Notes: generated from the letters alone by a model not told the origin. A stretch of DNA of 22,328 nucleotides from JAABTL01 sp964465355 (GCA_964465355.1 CAYXJZ010000054.1:1-22328); one strand, 5' to 3'. Shown: positions 6,606 to 16,234, counted from the stretch's first letter. A program made the numbers and translations.

Positions 6606-8528
6606 TCAGCCGGCGCCCCCGTCGGGAGACGGGGCTCCGTTGGGAGACGGGGCACCGTCGCCGGGATCGCTTGGTGTCGCGTTGCTCGCCAGCCAGCGGC
6701 GCAGCAGGCCTTCGCCTGCCTGCACGAGCAGCCAGAGCAGGGCGGCGATGACCACGGCGATGGCCAAGGCGATGAGGCTGCGCTGCAGCGACACGAGCAG
6801 CGGGGTGTGGTAGTGGCTGAAGCTGTTGAGCACGCTGGCCTGGGCGACCACACCGCCGATGAGCAGGCCAGCCCTTGCCCACCATGGCCAGCGCCATTGC
6901 CACATGGCCAGCAGCGCGAGCGGATGGCCGATCAACTCCTTGAACCGCGGCCTGACGAAGAGCTCGTTCAAGGTGCTTCGCAGGGTCAGCTCGATCTCGC
7001 TTGCGCCGAAGATGGGGAAGTTGCCGCGGCGCAGCACCACGAGGCCGAGGGCGGCGGCGGCCAGCAGCACGACGGCCACCTCGCCCAGACGAACCGGGTG
7101 CCCCCACAGCGCGCGCACCCAGTCAGCTGCGCTGCGTTGACGCAGCATCACGCCGACGGCGAACAGCGCAGGCGGCACCACCAGGGTGGCGGCCACGCCG
7201 GCGAAGGGCTCGATGGCCAGCATGGTGGCCCGGTCGCTGCCCACCGCGGCCAAGAGCATCGCCCCGTAGAGGCTGATGGTGGTGGCCACCAGCCAACCCC
7301 ACCAACGCCATGGCAGCAGGAGGAAGCCCAACACGGGGAAGACCAGGGCGGCCACCAGGGCGAGGGCGGCCCAGGCGAAGCCGCCGGCCAGGAAGCCTAG
7401 GCCCGCCACCCCGAGGGCGGCCAGCAAGCCCCAGCCCAAGGTGAAGGCGCTGGCGAGCAGCAGCAGGCCACCAAGCACGCCTAGCCCGGCGCCCGCCCGC
7501 AGCAAGGTGGAGGGGCGGTAGCCAGGGTCAGGCGGGCTCAATGGCCCGATCTCGAAGCCTTCCGCCTGCAGCTCGAGCACCAGGTCGCGCACCAGGGTCT
7601 CGGTGTTCTCCACCATGTCGCCCTGCTGCTCCTCGGTGTAAGGGCGCAGGTAGAGCAGGCGGACCTGGCGCTCGTTGGCGGCCAGCAGGAAGCGCGGGAT
7701 GATGTCGTGCGGCGGCAGCCGGATGTTCTGGTGGTCCTGGTTGAAGGACAGCAGCCGTACCGTCGGCACCTGCGCGGCCAACTCTGGCATGCCGTCCTGC
7801 GCCGTGCCTTCGATCAGCGCCGTGAGGCGGTCCTGCGAGGCGGCCGCCAGCTCCTCCAAGGAGGAGGGATGGCCGGCCACCTGAAGGCCGGCGTGGATGA
7901 TGTAGTTGGCCTCGGCTGGGAAGTCGTCGCCGACGGCGAGCATGCCTGGGTAGTTGCGTGGCCGGTAGGCGATGTCGAAGCCCGCCTCGTGCCAGGCGGC
8001 GACCTGGGCCAGGTCGGGGCCGGCAGGCCTGGTGTTGAGGCTGTCGCCTGGCCACCACCACCAGGTGCGACCCTCGATGACCACCGAGCGCGCTGGCGGT
8101 TGGTTCTTGGCGAGCAACACCGCTGCCGCGCCGGGCACGAGCTCACTGACCATGGTGGCGTCTGCCGGTACATCGGGCAACGGCAGGCCGAGCAGTTGTG
8201 CCTGGCTGAGGATGTCGGAGCCGAGCATGGCGGCGATCCTGCCCTTGGCGGCCAGGGTGGCGATGGTGTCCTCGTAGAGCACGATGCCGCCAAGGCCCAA
8301 GGCCTGGTACTGCATGCCGAGTTCCAAGCTGCTCACGCCGAGCCGGTCGGCCAGGTCGGCCAAGGCCGGCTCGTCCATGACCACGGCCACCGTCGTGTGG
8401 CTGCTCTCGGAGCGAGACCGCTCCCATACCAGCAACAGGCTTGGCGGCAGGGCGACCAGCAGCAGCGCCCAGCCAAGCCAGCGCAGCCCGACGCGCCAAC
8501 GAGGCAAGGGGGGTGCCGGGGGGTTCAC
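6606..8528 (-). CDS. DUF5693-family multi-pass membrane protein
   Basis: The 640-residue protein has one N-terminal membrane segment (about residues 13-33), then a large extracytoplasmic domain to about residue 335 (with MDEPALADLADRLG and GGIVLYEDTIA segments), then a run of hydrophobic segments to about residue 610, probably eight or more helices. This plan and its position directly before csaB match the DUF5693 family. Function is unproven; a part in export, flipping or polymerisation of the CsaB-modified polymer is inferred. The GTG start at 8528 overlaps the udk stop (GTGA), so translation is coupled. The last residues form a short GAPSP(N/D) repeat coded by an 18-bp tandem duplication. 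I am confident of the membrane topology class, less of the family name. Confidence 0.82.
   Translation of the reverse strand: MNPPAPPLPRWRVGLRWLGWALLLVALPPSLLLVWERSRSESSHTTVAVVMDEPALADLADRLGVSSLELGMQYQALGLGGIVLYEDTIATLAAKGRIAAMLGSDILSQAQLLGLPLPDVPADATMVSELVPGAAAVLLAKNQPPARSVVIEGRTWWWWPGDSLNTRPAGPDLAQVAAWHEAGFDIAYRPRNYPGMLAVGDDFPAEANYIIHAGLQVAGHPSSLEELAAASQDRLTALIEGTAQDGMPELAAQVPTVRLLSFNQDHQNIRLPPHDIIPRFLLAANERQVRLLYLRPYTEEQQGDMVENTETLVRDLVLELQAEGFEIGPLSPPDPGYRPSTLLRAGAGLGVLGGLLLLASAFTLGWGLLAALGVAGLGFLAGGFAWAALALVAALVFPVLGFLLLPWRWWGWLVATTISLYGAMLLAAVGSDRATMLAIEPFAGVAATLVVPPALFAVGVMLRQRSAADWVRALWGHPVRLGEVAVVLLAAAALGLVVLRRGNFPIFGASEIELTLRSTLNELFVRPRFKELIGHPLALLAMWQWRWPWWARAGLLIGGVVAQASVLNSFSHYHTPLLVSLQRSLIALAIAVVIAALLWLLVQAGEGLLRRWLASNATPSDPGDGAPSPNGAPSPDGGAG
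6617..6660 (-). repeat. 18-bp tandem repeat with hairpin at the 3' end of the DUF5693 gene
   Basis: Two near-identical 18-bp units and a decaying third code for GAPSPD/GAPSPN at the C-terminus. One unit boundary makes a perfect 7-bp stem CCCCGTC-GGGA-GACGGGG (6617-6634), about 25 nt before the csaB start. It may simply be slippage, or may tune csaB translation. Confidence 0.55.
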
Positions 8529-9180
8529 GACGATGCCCCGGTCAATGGCCCGGCGACGCCGGTCAGGTCACGGACGTAGCCGCACAGCACCGCAAGGGCG
8601 GCGAGGTTGTCGCCGCCCTCCGGCACGATGAGATCGGCGTAGCGCTTGGACGGTTCGCAGTAACGGTCATGCATCGGCCTCACCGTACGCCGGTACTGCT
8701 CGATGACGGAGTCGGGGCTGCGACCGCGCTCCCGCACGTCGCGCTGCAGTCGGCGGATGAAACGCTCGTCGGCGGGCGCGTCGATGAACACCTTGAGGTC
8801 GAGGCGCCTGCGCAAGGCGGGGTCGGCCAGCACCAGGATGCCCTCCACCACCAACACGGGGGTGGGGGGGATGGGCACCGTCTGCTCGGCGCGGTCGTCG
8901 CGTTCGAAGTCGTACACCGGCCGCTGGATCTGGCGTCCGCCGCGCAGCTCGTCGAGGTGGCGAACCAACAGCTCGGTGTCGAAGGCCGCCGGTTCGTCGA
9001 AGTTGATGGCGGCGTGCTCTTCGCCAGGCAGGTCGCCACGTGCCCGGTAATAGGCGTCCTGCGGCAGCACGGTGAGGGCGGATCCGCCGACGGCCGAGAG
9101 CATGGCCCTGGCCACCGTTGTCTTGCCCGACCCGGTCCCACCGGCCAGGCCGATGACTTGGATGCCTGTCGCCGAGCCGC

Positions 9181-9184
<4 letters not shown>
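8525..9184 (-). CDS. udk: Uridine kinase
   Basis: Udk phosphorylates uridine and cytidine to UMP and CMP in pyrimidine salvage. The 219-residue sequence has Walker A GGTGSGKTT (15-23), the DAYYR substrate segment (usually DxYY), NFDEPAAFD, the lid-like PVYDFERDDR and VVEGILVLADP. All are standard and the length fits. The start is taken as TTG 9184, which overlaps the pyrG stop (TTGA); no ATG or GTG lies between this point and the P-loop, so the rare TTG with translational coupling is the best choice. It overlaps the next gene by 4 nt as well. Placed between CTP synthase and a membrane-protein gene, it joins pyrimidine supply to the envelope operon. Confidence 0.96.
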
Positions 9185-10830
<1,646 letters not shown>

Positions 10831-10834
10831 CGAA

Positions 10835-10865
10835 GATCACCTTCTCCCGGGAGGTCATCGTAGCA
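10835..10865 (-). promoter_or_regulatory. pyrG promoter and leader
   Basis: Read on the minus strand: extended -10 TGCTACGAT (10865-10857), a 10-bp palindrome CTCCCGGGAG (10844-10853) in the short leader, then the SD AAGGTGATC (10835-10843). The leader would be about 20 nt. I see no run of G followed by pyrimidines of the kind used for CTP-sensing reiterative initiation in Bacillus pyrG. Confidence 0.5.
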
Positions 10866-10900
10866 CCAGGCCAGGCCGGTCCATGGCCACGGGGGCGTGA

Positions 10901-10906
10901 TAACGT
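10901..10906 (+). promoter_or_regulatory. Possible gmk -10 element
   Basis: TAACGT matches TANNNT and would give a leader of about 40 nt to gmk. It lacks the TGC extension seen at other genes and no -35 is evident, so this is weak. It is about 38 bp from the divergent pyrG -10. Confidence 0.25.
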
Positions 10907-10948
10907 CTGCGTGCCGTCCGCCTCTGACCGGAGCGGGGGCCAGGACCC

Positions 10949-11578
10949 ATGGACCAAGCATCTGGCGGCGAAGGCCGCGGCATCCTCTTCGTGCTCACCG
11001 GCGCCTCCGGCGTCGGCAAGGACACCATCCGCAAGGCTGCAGCCGCAGAGCTGGCTGCCCTCCACTTCTCCATCTCCGCCGTCACCCGGCCGCGCCGCCC
11101 CACCGAGGTGGAGGGGGTGCACTACCACTACATCGACAGGCCCACCTTCGAGGGGATGATCGACCGAGGCGAGCTGTTGGAGCACGCCGAGTACGTCGGC
11201 GACCTCTACGGCACCCCTGCCGGGCCCGTGGACGAGGCGCTGATGCAGGGACGCGACGTCCTGCTCGAGCTCGAGCTGCAGGGCGCGCGGCAGGTCAAGG
11301 CCAAGCGCCCAGATGCGGTCATGATCTTCATCGCCCCGCCCTCGCTCACCGAACTGGAACGGCGGCTGCGCGGTCGCGGCACCGACTCGGAGGAGAAGGT
11401 GCAGAAGCGCCTCGCGCGCGCCCGCGAAGAGATCAGGGCGGTGCGCGAGTTCGACTACGTGGTGGTGAACGACCGCTTGGAGGAGGCGGTGGAGACCTTC
11501 CTCGCCATCCTCAAGGCCGAGCGTGCCCGCGCCGAACTGGTCAGCGACGAGCGGATCGCCGCCTTCCTCAGCGAGTGA
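10949..11578 (+). CDS. gmk: Guanylate kinase
   Basis: Gmk phosphorylates GMP to GDP with ATP. The 209-residue protein has P-loop GASGVGKDT (18-26), the GMP-binding segments SAVTRPRRPTEVEGVHYHY and ELLEHAEYVGDLYGTP, and the lid-like RRLRGRGTDSEEKVQKRL. The C-terminal FDYVVVNDRLEEAVETF is typical. ATG 10949 has AGGA 5 nt upstream. It is followed by rpoZ, the common gmk-rpoZ order, but here with a 140-nt gap that carries its own repeats and a promoter. Confidence 0.97.
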   Translation: MDQASGGEGRGILFVLTGASGVGKDTIRKAAAAELAALHFSISAVTRPRRPTEVEGVHYHYIDRPTFEGMIDRGELLEHAEYVGDLYGTPAGPVDEALMQGRDVLLELELQGARQVKAKRPDAVMIFIAPPSLTELERRLRGRGTDSEEKVQKRLARAREEIRAVREFDYVVVNDRLEEAVETFLAILKAERARAELVSDERIAAFLSE

Positions 11579-11632
11579 CGGAGCCCGTCACCAAGCCTGA
11601 CGGGGTCCGTCAACAAGTATGGTGACGGGGTC
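11575..11632 (+). repeat. Tandem operator-like inverted repeats TGACGG-N3-CCGTCA
   Basis: Two perfect inverted repeats lie at 11575-11591 (GTGACGG-AGC-CCGTCAC) and 11598-11612 (TGACGG-GGT-CCGTCA), with centres 22 bp apart, which is about two helical turns. A third half-copy, TGACGGGGTC, is at 11623-11632. They sit between the gmk stop and the rpoZ -10. They could be protein-binding sites or weak terminator hairpins; there is no T-tract. Confidence 0.5.
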
Positions 11633-11645
11633 GGCCCGCGTTCTC

Positions 11646-11654
11646 TGGTAGAGT
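11646..11654 (+). promoter_or_regulatory. rpoZ extended -10
   Basis: TGGTAGAGT fits the extended -10 pattern. The leader would be about 58 nt and contains a small CCGGC-TTG-GCCGG stem (11680-11692) and two SD-like GGAGGAG/GAGGAG stretches, the second 6 nt before the ATG. Confidence 0.4.
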
Positions 11655-11718
11655 CGACAGCTTGATGAGGCTTCCTCGCCCGGCTTGGCCGGCGGAGGAG
11701 CGACACGAGGAGTGTGCC

Positions 11719-12036
11719 ATGGCCCAAGAAGGCTACGACCGCCTGATGGCGTTGACCGATTCGTCCCGTTACCTGCTGTCCATGATCGTGGCGCGGCGTG
11801 CCGCGCAGCTCAAGGGCGGCATCCCGAGCACCTTGCAGGACGATGAGATGCCGGCCGCCAGGCTGAACACCGTCAGCGTGGCCATGCGCGAGCTTGAGCT
11901 GGGGCGCAACGTGCTGTGGGGTGACGATCTGCCCAGTTTCGACGAGCTGCGCCGCACCGTGCAGGAGGAGCGCCGCCGCGAGGAGCCAAGCTTCACCGTG
12001 TCACGTCCTGCTTTCGAGGAAGACGACGAGGATTGA
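11719..12036 (+). CDS. rpoZ: RNA polymerase omega subunit
   Basis: Omega helps fold and assemble the beta-prime subunit. The 105-residue protein has the short helical omega core: YDRLMALTDSSRYLLSMIVARRAAQLKGG, then NTVSVAMRELELGRNVL. In place of the E. coli form it has the extended acidic and Arg-rich C-terminal tail I recall from Deinococcus omega (LRRTVQEERRREE...EEDDED). ATG 11719 is chosen for the GAGGAG at 11707-11712. An in-frame ATG at 11665 would add 18 unlikely residues. It is between gmk and argR on the same strand. Confidence 0.92.
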   Translation: MAQEGYDRLMALTDSSRYLLSMIVARRAAQLKGGIPSTLQDDEMPAARLNTVSVAMRELELGRNVLWGDDLPSFDELRRTVQEERRREEPSFTVSRPAFEEDDED

Positions 12037-12062
12037 GCCGGCCGCTGCCTGAGCTTATGCGG

Positions 12063-12068
12063 TAGGCT
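12063..12068 (+). promoter_or_regulatory. argR -10 element, leaderless start
   Basis: GGTAGGCT lies so that its last T is 8 nt before the argR ATG, with no SD in between. This places the transcription start at or within a base or two of the ATG. Confidence 0.5.
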
Positions 12069-12076
12069 GCAACTAT

Positions 12077-12535
12077 ATGCCTAGCAAAGAGTACCGGCAA
12101 CGCCTGATCGAAGAGCTGGTCGAACGAGAGTTCATCTCGACCCAGGCCGAGATCGCCGAGCATCTGGCACGGCGAGGCATCAAGGTCACCCAGGCCACCA
12201 TCAGTCGTGACGTCAACGAGCTGAGGCTGGTGCGGCTCCCGGCCGGCGCCGGTCAGCACCGCTACCGCTCCACGCCGCTGGCCGCCCAGGTGGACGTGCT
12301 GGCTGAGCTGTCCCAGCGCTTCAAGCTCTTCGTGCGCGACCTCGACCGCGGCGAGAACCTGCTGGTCATCAACACCGATGAAGGACACGCAAGCGGCGTC
12401 GCCTACGTGATCGACAAGCTCGACAGGGATGAGATCGTCGGCACCCTCGCTGGGCAGAACACCATCCTGGTCGTGTGCCGCGGGGTCGAAGCAGCCGAGC
12501 AGCTGTTGGAGGAGTTCGAGGGCCTGCTGACCTAG
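12077..12535 (+). CDS. argR: Arginine repressor ArgR/AhrC
   Basis: ArgR is an arginine-sensing hexameric DNA-binding protein that represses arginine synthesis and can activate catabolism. The 152-residue sequence has the N-terminal winged helix (EYRQRLIEELVEREFISTQAEIAEHLARRGIKVTQATISRDVNELRLVRLP) and the C-terminal oligomerisation/arginine-binding domain ending IVGTLAGQNTILVVCRG..AAEQLLEEFEGLL; the usual GTIAGDDT is GTLAGQNT, with Gln-Asn in place of the Asp pair often linked to arginine contact. Length is normal. No arginine genes are nearby, so it acts elsewhere. The start is supported by a -10 box immediately upstream and no SD. Confidence 0.95.
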   Translation: MPSKEYRQRLIEELVEREFISTQAEIAEHLARRGIKVTQATISRDVNELRLVRLPAGAGQHRYRSTPLAAQVDVLAELSQRFKLFVRDLDRGENLLVINTDEGHASGVAYVIDKLDRDEIVGTLAGQNTILVVCRGVEAAEQLLEEFEGLLT

Positions 12536-12624
12536 GCCATCGGTCCTCGCTGCCGAGCAGATGCCGGTGGCCCACCACAGGCCCGATTTGGCGGTATGGG
12601 CCACGTCAGACCCTCACGGTTGCG

Positions 12625-12633
12625 TGCTAGCGT
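12625..12633 (+). promoter_or_regulatory. Extended -10 for the large TPR gene
   Basis: TGCTAGCGT lies 22 nt before ATG 12656. The short leader would carry GGAGG (12646-12650), 5 nt from the ATG. Upstream, a GTGGCCC/GGGCCAC inverted repeat with a 24-nt loop (12567-12604) may end argR transcription. Confidence 0.45.
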
Positions 12634-12655
12634 TCGGACCATCACGGAGGTCCTG

Positions 12656-14917
12656 ATGTCGCGCCTTTTCCTGGTCCTTTTGCTCAGCTTCCTCTCCTTC
12701 GCCTCGGCCGCCGATCTGGCCGTGCAGGCCTTCCGCAGCCAGGACGGCGTCCTCGGCATGGCCGTGGCCGAACGCCTCGCCTCTGCCTTCTCAGCCGACC
12801 TGGTCATCGGCCCTGAGCTCACCGCCAGCCTGGTCGCCCCCGTCGTCGTCAGCGGCGGCTTCATCAACCCCCTGGCCGTGTCCTCCAGCACGGCCGACGA
12901 CCCAAGCAGCGCCCAGCTCACCGCCCAGGCACTGGGTGTGCCCATGGCCGTCGGTGGCGTCATCGCCCTCGAGGGCGATGGACTGCGATTGGACCTGGGT
13001 GCCTGGGTGCGGGGCCGCGGCCACCGGGTCAGCCTGCGCGGCGACTTGGATGACGTGGACGGCCTCGTGCGCCTCGCCGTCGGTGTGACGTCCCGCTGGA
13101 CCGGCCTGCAACCGGGACCGCTGCGCTCACTCGACCTCTCTGGTGAGGATCGCGAGGTGGCAAGGGCCCGCGCCCTCGTGGCCGCCGGCTTCCCCTTCGA
13201 GGCCCTCGACAGCCTCGAGTCCGTCGAGGACTTGGACGAGGTCGATGCGCGGTTCTTGCGCGACCTGCGGTCAGCCGTGCAGGGCGACGAGCAAGGTGAC
13301 CCTGCGCTGGCGGCGCTCGTCTCCTTGGGCAACGGCGACGAGTTGGCGACCATGGCCGCGTTCCGGCGCTGGGCGGACGAAGGCGGCCCTCCCGTGGCCC
13401 AGGTCTGGCTTGGCGCCCTCGCCCGCAGCATGGGCGACGACGCTGCGGCCGGGCACGCCTTCCAAGCCGCTTCGACCTACCCCTTCGGTCTGGCAGCCAG
13501 GGCCGCCCATCGCGCCACCGTCGGCGCCGACGAAGAGGCGAGAGCCGACCTGAACGCCTTGCTCGGCATCGCTCCTGACGCAGCCGCCTTGCTGGCGGGT
13601 TCCTTCGCGGCCGGCAGCCTGGTCGACCTCGACCTGGAGGATCGACTGCTCGAACGCCTCAGCCTGGCTGCCCCCTACCTCAGCTACCCCTTCGAACGGC
13701 GCTCCTTCATCGCCTTCGACCGGGACGACGCCCTCACCGCGGCCCAGACGCTCAGCGTGGCGGTGGAGCTGGCACCTGACAGCGACCTCTACTGGACCAA
13801 CCTCGGCTGGGCCTGGTACCTGCTCGGCTTCATCGACCGCTCCGAGCAGGCCTCAGCGCGAGCCATCGAGATCGACCCTTCGCAGTACATCGCCCACTTC
13901 AACATGGGTCTGGCCAGGGTGGTCGGCAACCGTCTGGAGGAGGCGCTCAACGCCTACCGCCAGGCCGTGTCCTTCGATCCAGAGGTGGATGACGAGGCCA
14001 TCGCCGACCTGGTGGCCGCCGAGGAGCTCTACCCACAAGCAGCGGGCGTGCCCTTCGCCCTAGGCTTCCTGCTCGATCAGGAGGGCAACCGTACCGGCGC
14101 GGCCGAAGCCTATCAGCGCTACATCGACCGGGCGGAGGCCCAGCCGCAAGCGGCTGGCGTGGTCGAGGCCAGGGTGAGCGAGGCGCGAGCGCGCCTGGCC
14201 GCCCTCACCGCCCCCCTGCCGCCCATCGAGATCGCCCCTGCGCTGGAACTCAGCCTCGGTCGGCGTGGACCGACGGTGGACATCGCCCAGCCAGGCGACC
14301 CGCTCACCCTGCGCTTCGAGGTCAGCACGCCTGGCGACGCCCTGCCGAGGCGACTGACGCTGTCGGCCGAGTTGTGGGAGGCCCCAGGCACCATGCTGCT
14401 GAGCCAGGAGCTGAGCGTGGAGGTCCCCACTGGCGCCATCGGCTACGTCATCGATCAGCTGACCATGGAACTGCCGCTCGACCTCGCTGCAGGTGATTAC
14501 GAGATCCGGCTCATGGTGAACGCCGTCGAGGTCGGGGCCCGCACGGAGCATGCGCTGACGGTTCGTGGCGCCCCCAACCCCCTGCGCCGCCTGCTTGGCC
14601 GTGACCTGGTGCTGACCGGTTTCCAGAGCGGGACGGCCTTGTTCACCGGCCGTGACCTCCAGTTGCCCGTCGACACCCTGCTGCCGCGCCTGCTCGACGA
14701 ACTGCTGCAGGCTGCGCCCATCGCCGAGGACGTGCTGCCCGACATCGGCAGCGGCCGCTTCCAGGGCATGACGGGTGGAGCCGTGTTCGCGGAGAGCGGC
14801 ACGGGGGACGTGCTCGACTTCCTCGAGTTCCTCCTGGACAGCGGCGCGCAGAGCTCCAGCTTCGCCTTCGTCGACGCCTACGCCCAATGGGCCGTGGACG
14901 GCGCGCAGACGCCCTAG
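12656..14917 (+). CDS. Large exported TPR protein of unknown function
   Basis: The 753-residue product starts with a clear signal peptide (SRLFLVLLLSFLSFASA, cleavage after residue 18). Residues 19-170 are an alpha/beta-looking region (LGMAVAERLASAF..., GVPMAVGGVIALEGDGLRLDLGAWV). A helical solenoid follows, with recognisable TPRs at about 375-500 (DLYWTNLGWAWYLLGFIDRS..., YIAHFNMGLARVVGNRLEEALNAY, GVPFALGFLLDQEGNRTGAAEAY). Residues 540-650 look like a beta-sandwich (TLRFEVS..., LSAELWEAPG..., GDYEIRLMV). I do not recognise a named family. ATG 12656 has GGAGG 5 nt upstream. It is monocistronic, with its own promoter, and converges on the TraB-like gene. It probably acts in envelope or cell-surface assembly. 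Confidence 0.8.
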   Translation: MSRLFLVLLLSFLSFASAADLAVQAFRSQDGVLGMAVAERLASAFSADLVIGPELTASLVAPVVVSGGFINPLAVSSSTADDPSSAQLTAQALGVPMAVGGVIALEGDGLRLDLGAWVRGRGHRVSLRGDLDDVDGLVRLAVGVTSRWTGLQPGPLRSLDLSGEDREVARARALVAAGFPFEALDSLESVEDLDEVDARFLRDLRSAVQGDEQGDPALAALVSLGNGDELATMAAFRRWADEGGPPVAQVWLGALARSMGDDAAAGHAFQAASTYPFGLAARAAHRATVGADEEARADLNALLGIAPDAAALLAGSFAAGSLVDLDLEDRLLERLSLAAPYLSYPFERRSFIAFDRDDALTAAQTLSVAVELAPDSDLYWTNLGWAWYLLGFIDRSEQASARAIEIDPSQYIAHFNMGLARVVGNRLEEALNAYRQAVSFDPEVDDEAIADLVAAEELYPQAAGVPFALGFLLDQEGNRTGAAEAYQRYIDRAEAQPQAAGVVEARVSEARARLAALTAPLPPIEIAPALELSLGRRGPTVDIAQPGDPLTLRFEVSTPGDALPRRLTLSAELWEAPGTMLLSQELSVEVPTGAIGYVIDQLTMELPLDLAAGDYEIRLMVNAVEVGARTEHALTVRGAPNPLRRLLGRDLVLTGFQSGTALFTGRDLQLPVDTLLPRLLDELLQAAPIAEDVLPDIGSGRFQGMTGGAVFAESGTGDVLDFLEFLLDSGAQSSSFAFVDAYAQWAVDGAQTP

Positions 14918-14943
14918 CGCAGCAGCCTCTCCACGATCCGGAA
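14916..14943. repeat. 28-bp copy of the 3' end of the TraB-like gene
   Basis: This 28-bp stretch is identical to 14982-15009, the last codons (FRIVERLLR) and one base of the stop of the TraB-like gene. The copy starts inside the stop codon of the TPR gene and, read on the minus strand, would also end FRIVERLLR with a TAG. It is separated from the true end by the hairpin at 14942-14959. Confidence 0.85.
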
Positions 14944-14959
14944 GCCGGCGGGCCGGCTT
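14942..14959. terminator. Terminator-like hairpin between the TPR and TraB-like genes
   Basis: AAGCCGGC-GG-GCCGGCTT is a perfect 8-bp stem, followed on the plus strand by GGGTCTTCC. It lies between two convergent stops and can serve both strands. Confidence 0.55.
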
Positions 14960-14979
14960 GGGTCTTCCTAGGATCTACC

Positions 14980-16221
14980 TCAGCGCAGCAGCCTCTCCAC
15001 GATCCGGAACCCGGCCATGTAGTTGCCGATCACGGCGCCGAGGGTGGAGAGGATGAACACCAGCAGGGTGCGGGCCGCGCGGTTGGTCCACCAGCCGCGC
15101 ACCGTGGTCACGTCATGCCGTAGCCGCTCCAGATCGCCCACCTGAGGTCGGCGCAAGGCCAGTTCGGCACCAGCTGAGAAGAAGCCGACGCCCACCAGAG
15201 GGTTGAGCGTGGCGAAGGGTGCGGACAGGGCGGAGACCAGCACGGTCAGCGGGTGCGCCAGCGCGACGGCCGCGCCCACCGCAGCCAGGCCACCGTTCAA
15301 CAGCACCCAGGAGAGCAGCAACTCCCAGCCGAGCTGAGGCCCCCTCAAGAAGCCGATGACGAAGCCGGCCAGCAGCAACGCCACGATGGCCCATGGGATG
15401 GCCTGCTGCCACCAAGCTGGCGGCGGCGTGCGTTGCAGGTCCTCGACGGTAGCGTCGGTGGCCTCCTGCCCTGGGTCGGGCTCGGCCAGCGCCTCGGACA
15501 GACCGGCCAGGTGCCCGGCGCCGATCACCACGAGCACCGACCGCGGCGTCTTGCCTGCGGCCTGAGCCGCCGTGATCTCCTGACGCAGGCGGGCGGCCAT
15601 GAAGCGGTCGCGCTCGCGGATCAAGGGCTCGAAGACCCGCGGCTCACCCTCGGCGAACTCGGCGAAGGTGGCGGTCAGCACGTCACCCTCCTTGAGTCGC
15701 TCGACCTCCTCCGCCTTCACCGGCTCGCGGCTGAGCACGCTGGTGGCCACACCGGCCAGCAGCACGGTCCGTCGCCACCAAGGCAGGTTGGCCGACACCC
15801 TGCGCAGGGTGGCACCAAGGTCACGGTCGATCAGCCACAGGGGGAGCCGTTGCTGGGCTGCGCCTGCGATGGCAGCGCGCATCTCGGCCCCCGGCTCGAT
15901 GCCAAGCTGATCGGCCACGCGCTGTTGGAAGGCGCCGAGGGCCAGGCTGACGGCCACCATCCCCAGCTTCTTCTGGCGCCAGGCCTGGAAGAGATCGAGG
16001 CGGGCGAAGCCCTCGCGGTCGGTGATGGACTGGTGACGGCCGCGATCGAGCTCGATGGCCACGATGTCGTAGTCGCCGCTCTGGATGGCTTCGCTGACCT
16101 CTTCCGCGCTGCGCGCGGAGACGTGGGCGGTGCCAAGCAACGTGACCTGCACGCCGTTGACGTCCACCGTACGGCGGGGACCGTCGACGGCGGGCAGGGC
16201 TGCGGTCTCGGGTGTGCTCAT
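14980..16221 (-). CDS. TraB/PrgY-family (TIKI-like fold) membrane protein
   Basis: The 413-residue protein has the TraB signature VTLLGTAHVSARSAEEV (His33 in GTAHVS), YDIVAIELDRGR and, later, LVVIGAGHLAGL. The C-terminal third has several hydrophobic helices (AIPWAIVALLLAGFVIGFL, LLLSWVLLNGGLAAVGAAVAL, LLVFILSTLGAVIGNYMAGF). Family members include enterococcal pheromone-shutdown protein PrgY and the TIKI metalloproteases, so a metal-dependent peptidase or peptide-binding role is possible but unproven. ATG 16221 has no SD; TACACT lies 7 nt upstream. It is divergent from the histidine kinase with a 63-nt gap. The name is secure, the function is not. Confidence 0.88.
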   Translation of the reverse strand: MSTPETAALPAVDGPRRTVDVNGVQVTLLGTAHVSARSAEEVSEAIQSGDYDIVAIELDRGRHQSITDREGFARLDLFQAWRQKKLGMVAVSLALGAFQQRVADQLGIEPGAEMRAAIAGAAQQRLPLWLIDRDLGATLRRVSANLPWWRRTVLLAGVATSVLSREPVKAEEVERLKEGDVLTATFAEFAEGEPRVFEPLIRERDRFMAARLRQEITAAQAAGKTPRSVLVVIGAGHLAGLSEALAEPDPGQEATDATVEDLQRTPPPAWWQQAIPWAIVALLLAGFVIGFLRGPQLGWELLLSWVLLNGGLAAVGAAVALAHPLTVLVSALSAPFATLNPLVGVGFFSAGAELALRRPQVGDLERLRHDVTTVRGWWTNRAARTLLVFILSTLGAVIGNYMAGFRIVERLLR

Positions 16222-16228
16222 GGGCCAG

Positions 16229-16234
16229 AGTGTA
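16229..16234 (-). promoter_or_regulatory. TraB-like gene -10 element, leaderless start
   Basis: On the minus strand GGTACACT ends 7 nt before the ATG, with no SD. It is back to back with the kinase -10 (39 bp between the two boxes). Confidence 0.45.

Noticed and set aside
5569..7107. 512-residue version of CsaB
   Set aside because: The extra N-terminal 171 residues are an out-of-frame reading of the DUF5693 gene; the CsaB signature starts at ATG 6594.
14916..15009. Attachment-site (att) duplication from an integrated element
   Set aside because: Only 38 bp lie between the two copies, with no integrase or tRNA nearby; simple local duplication is enough.
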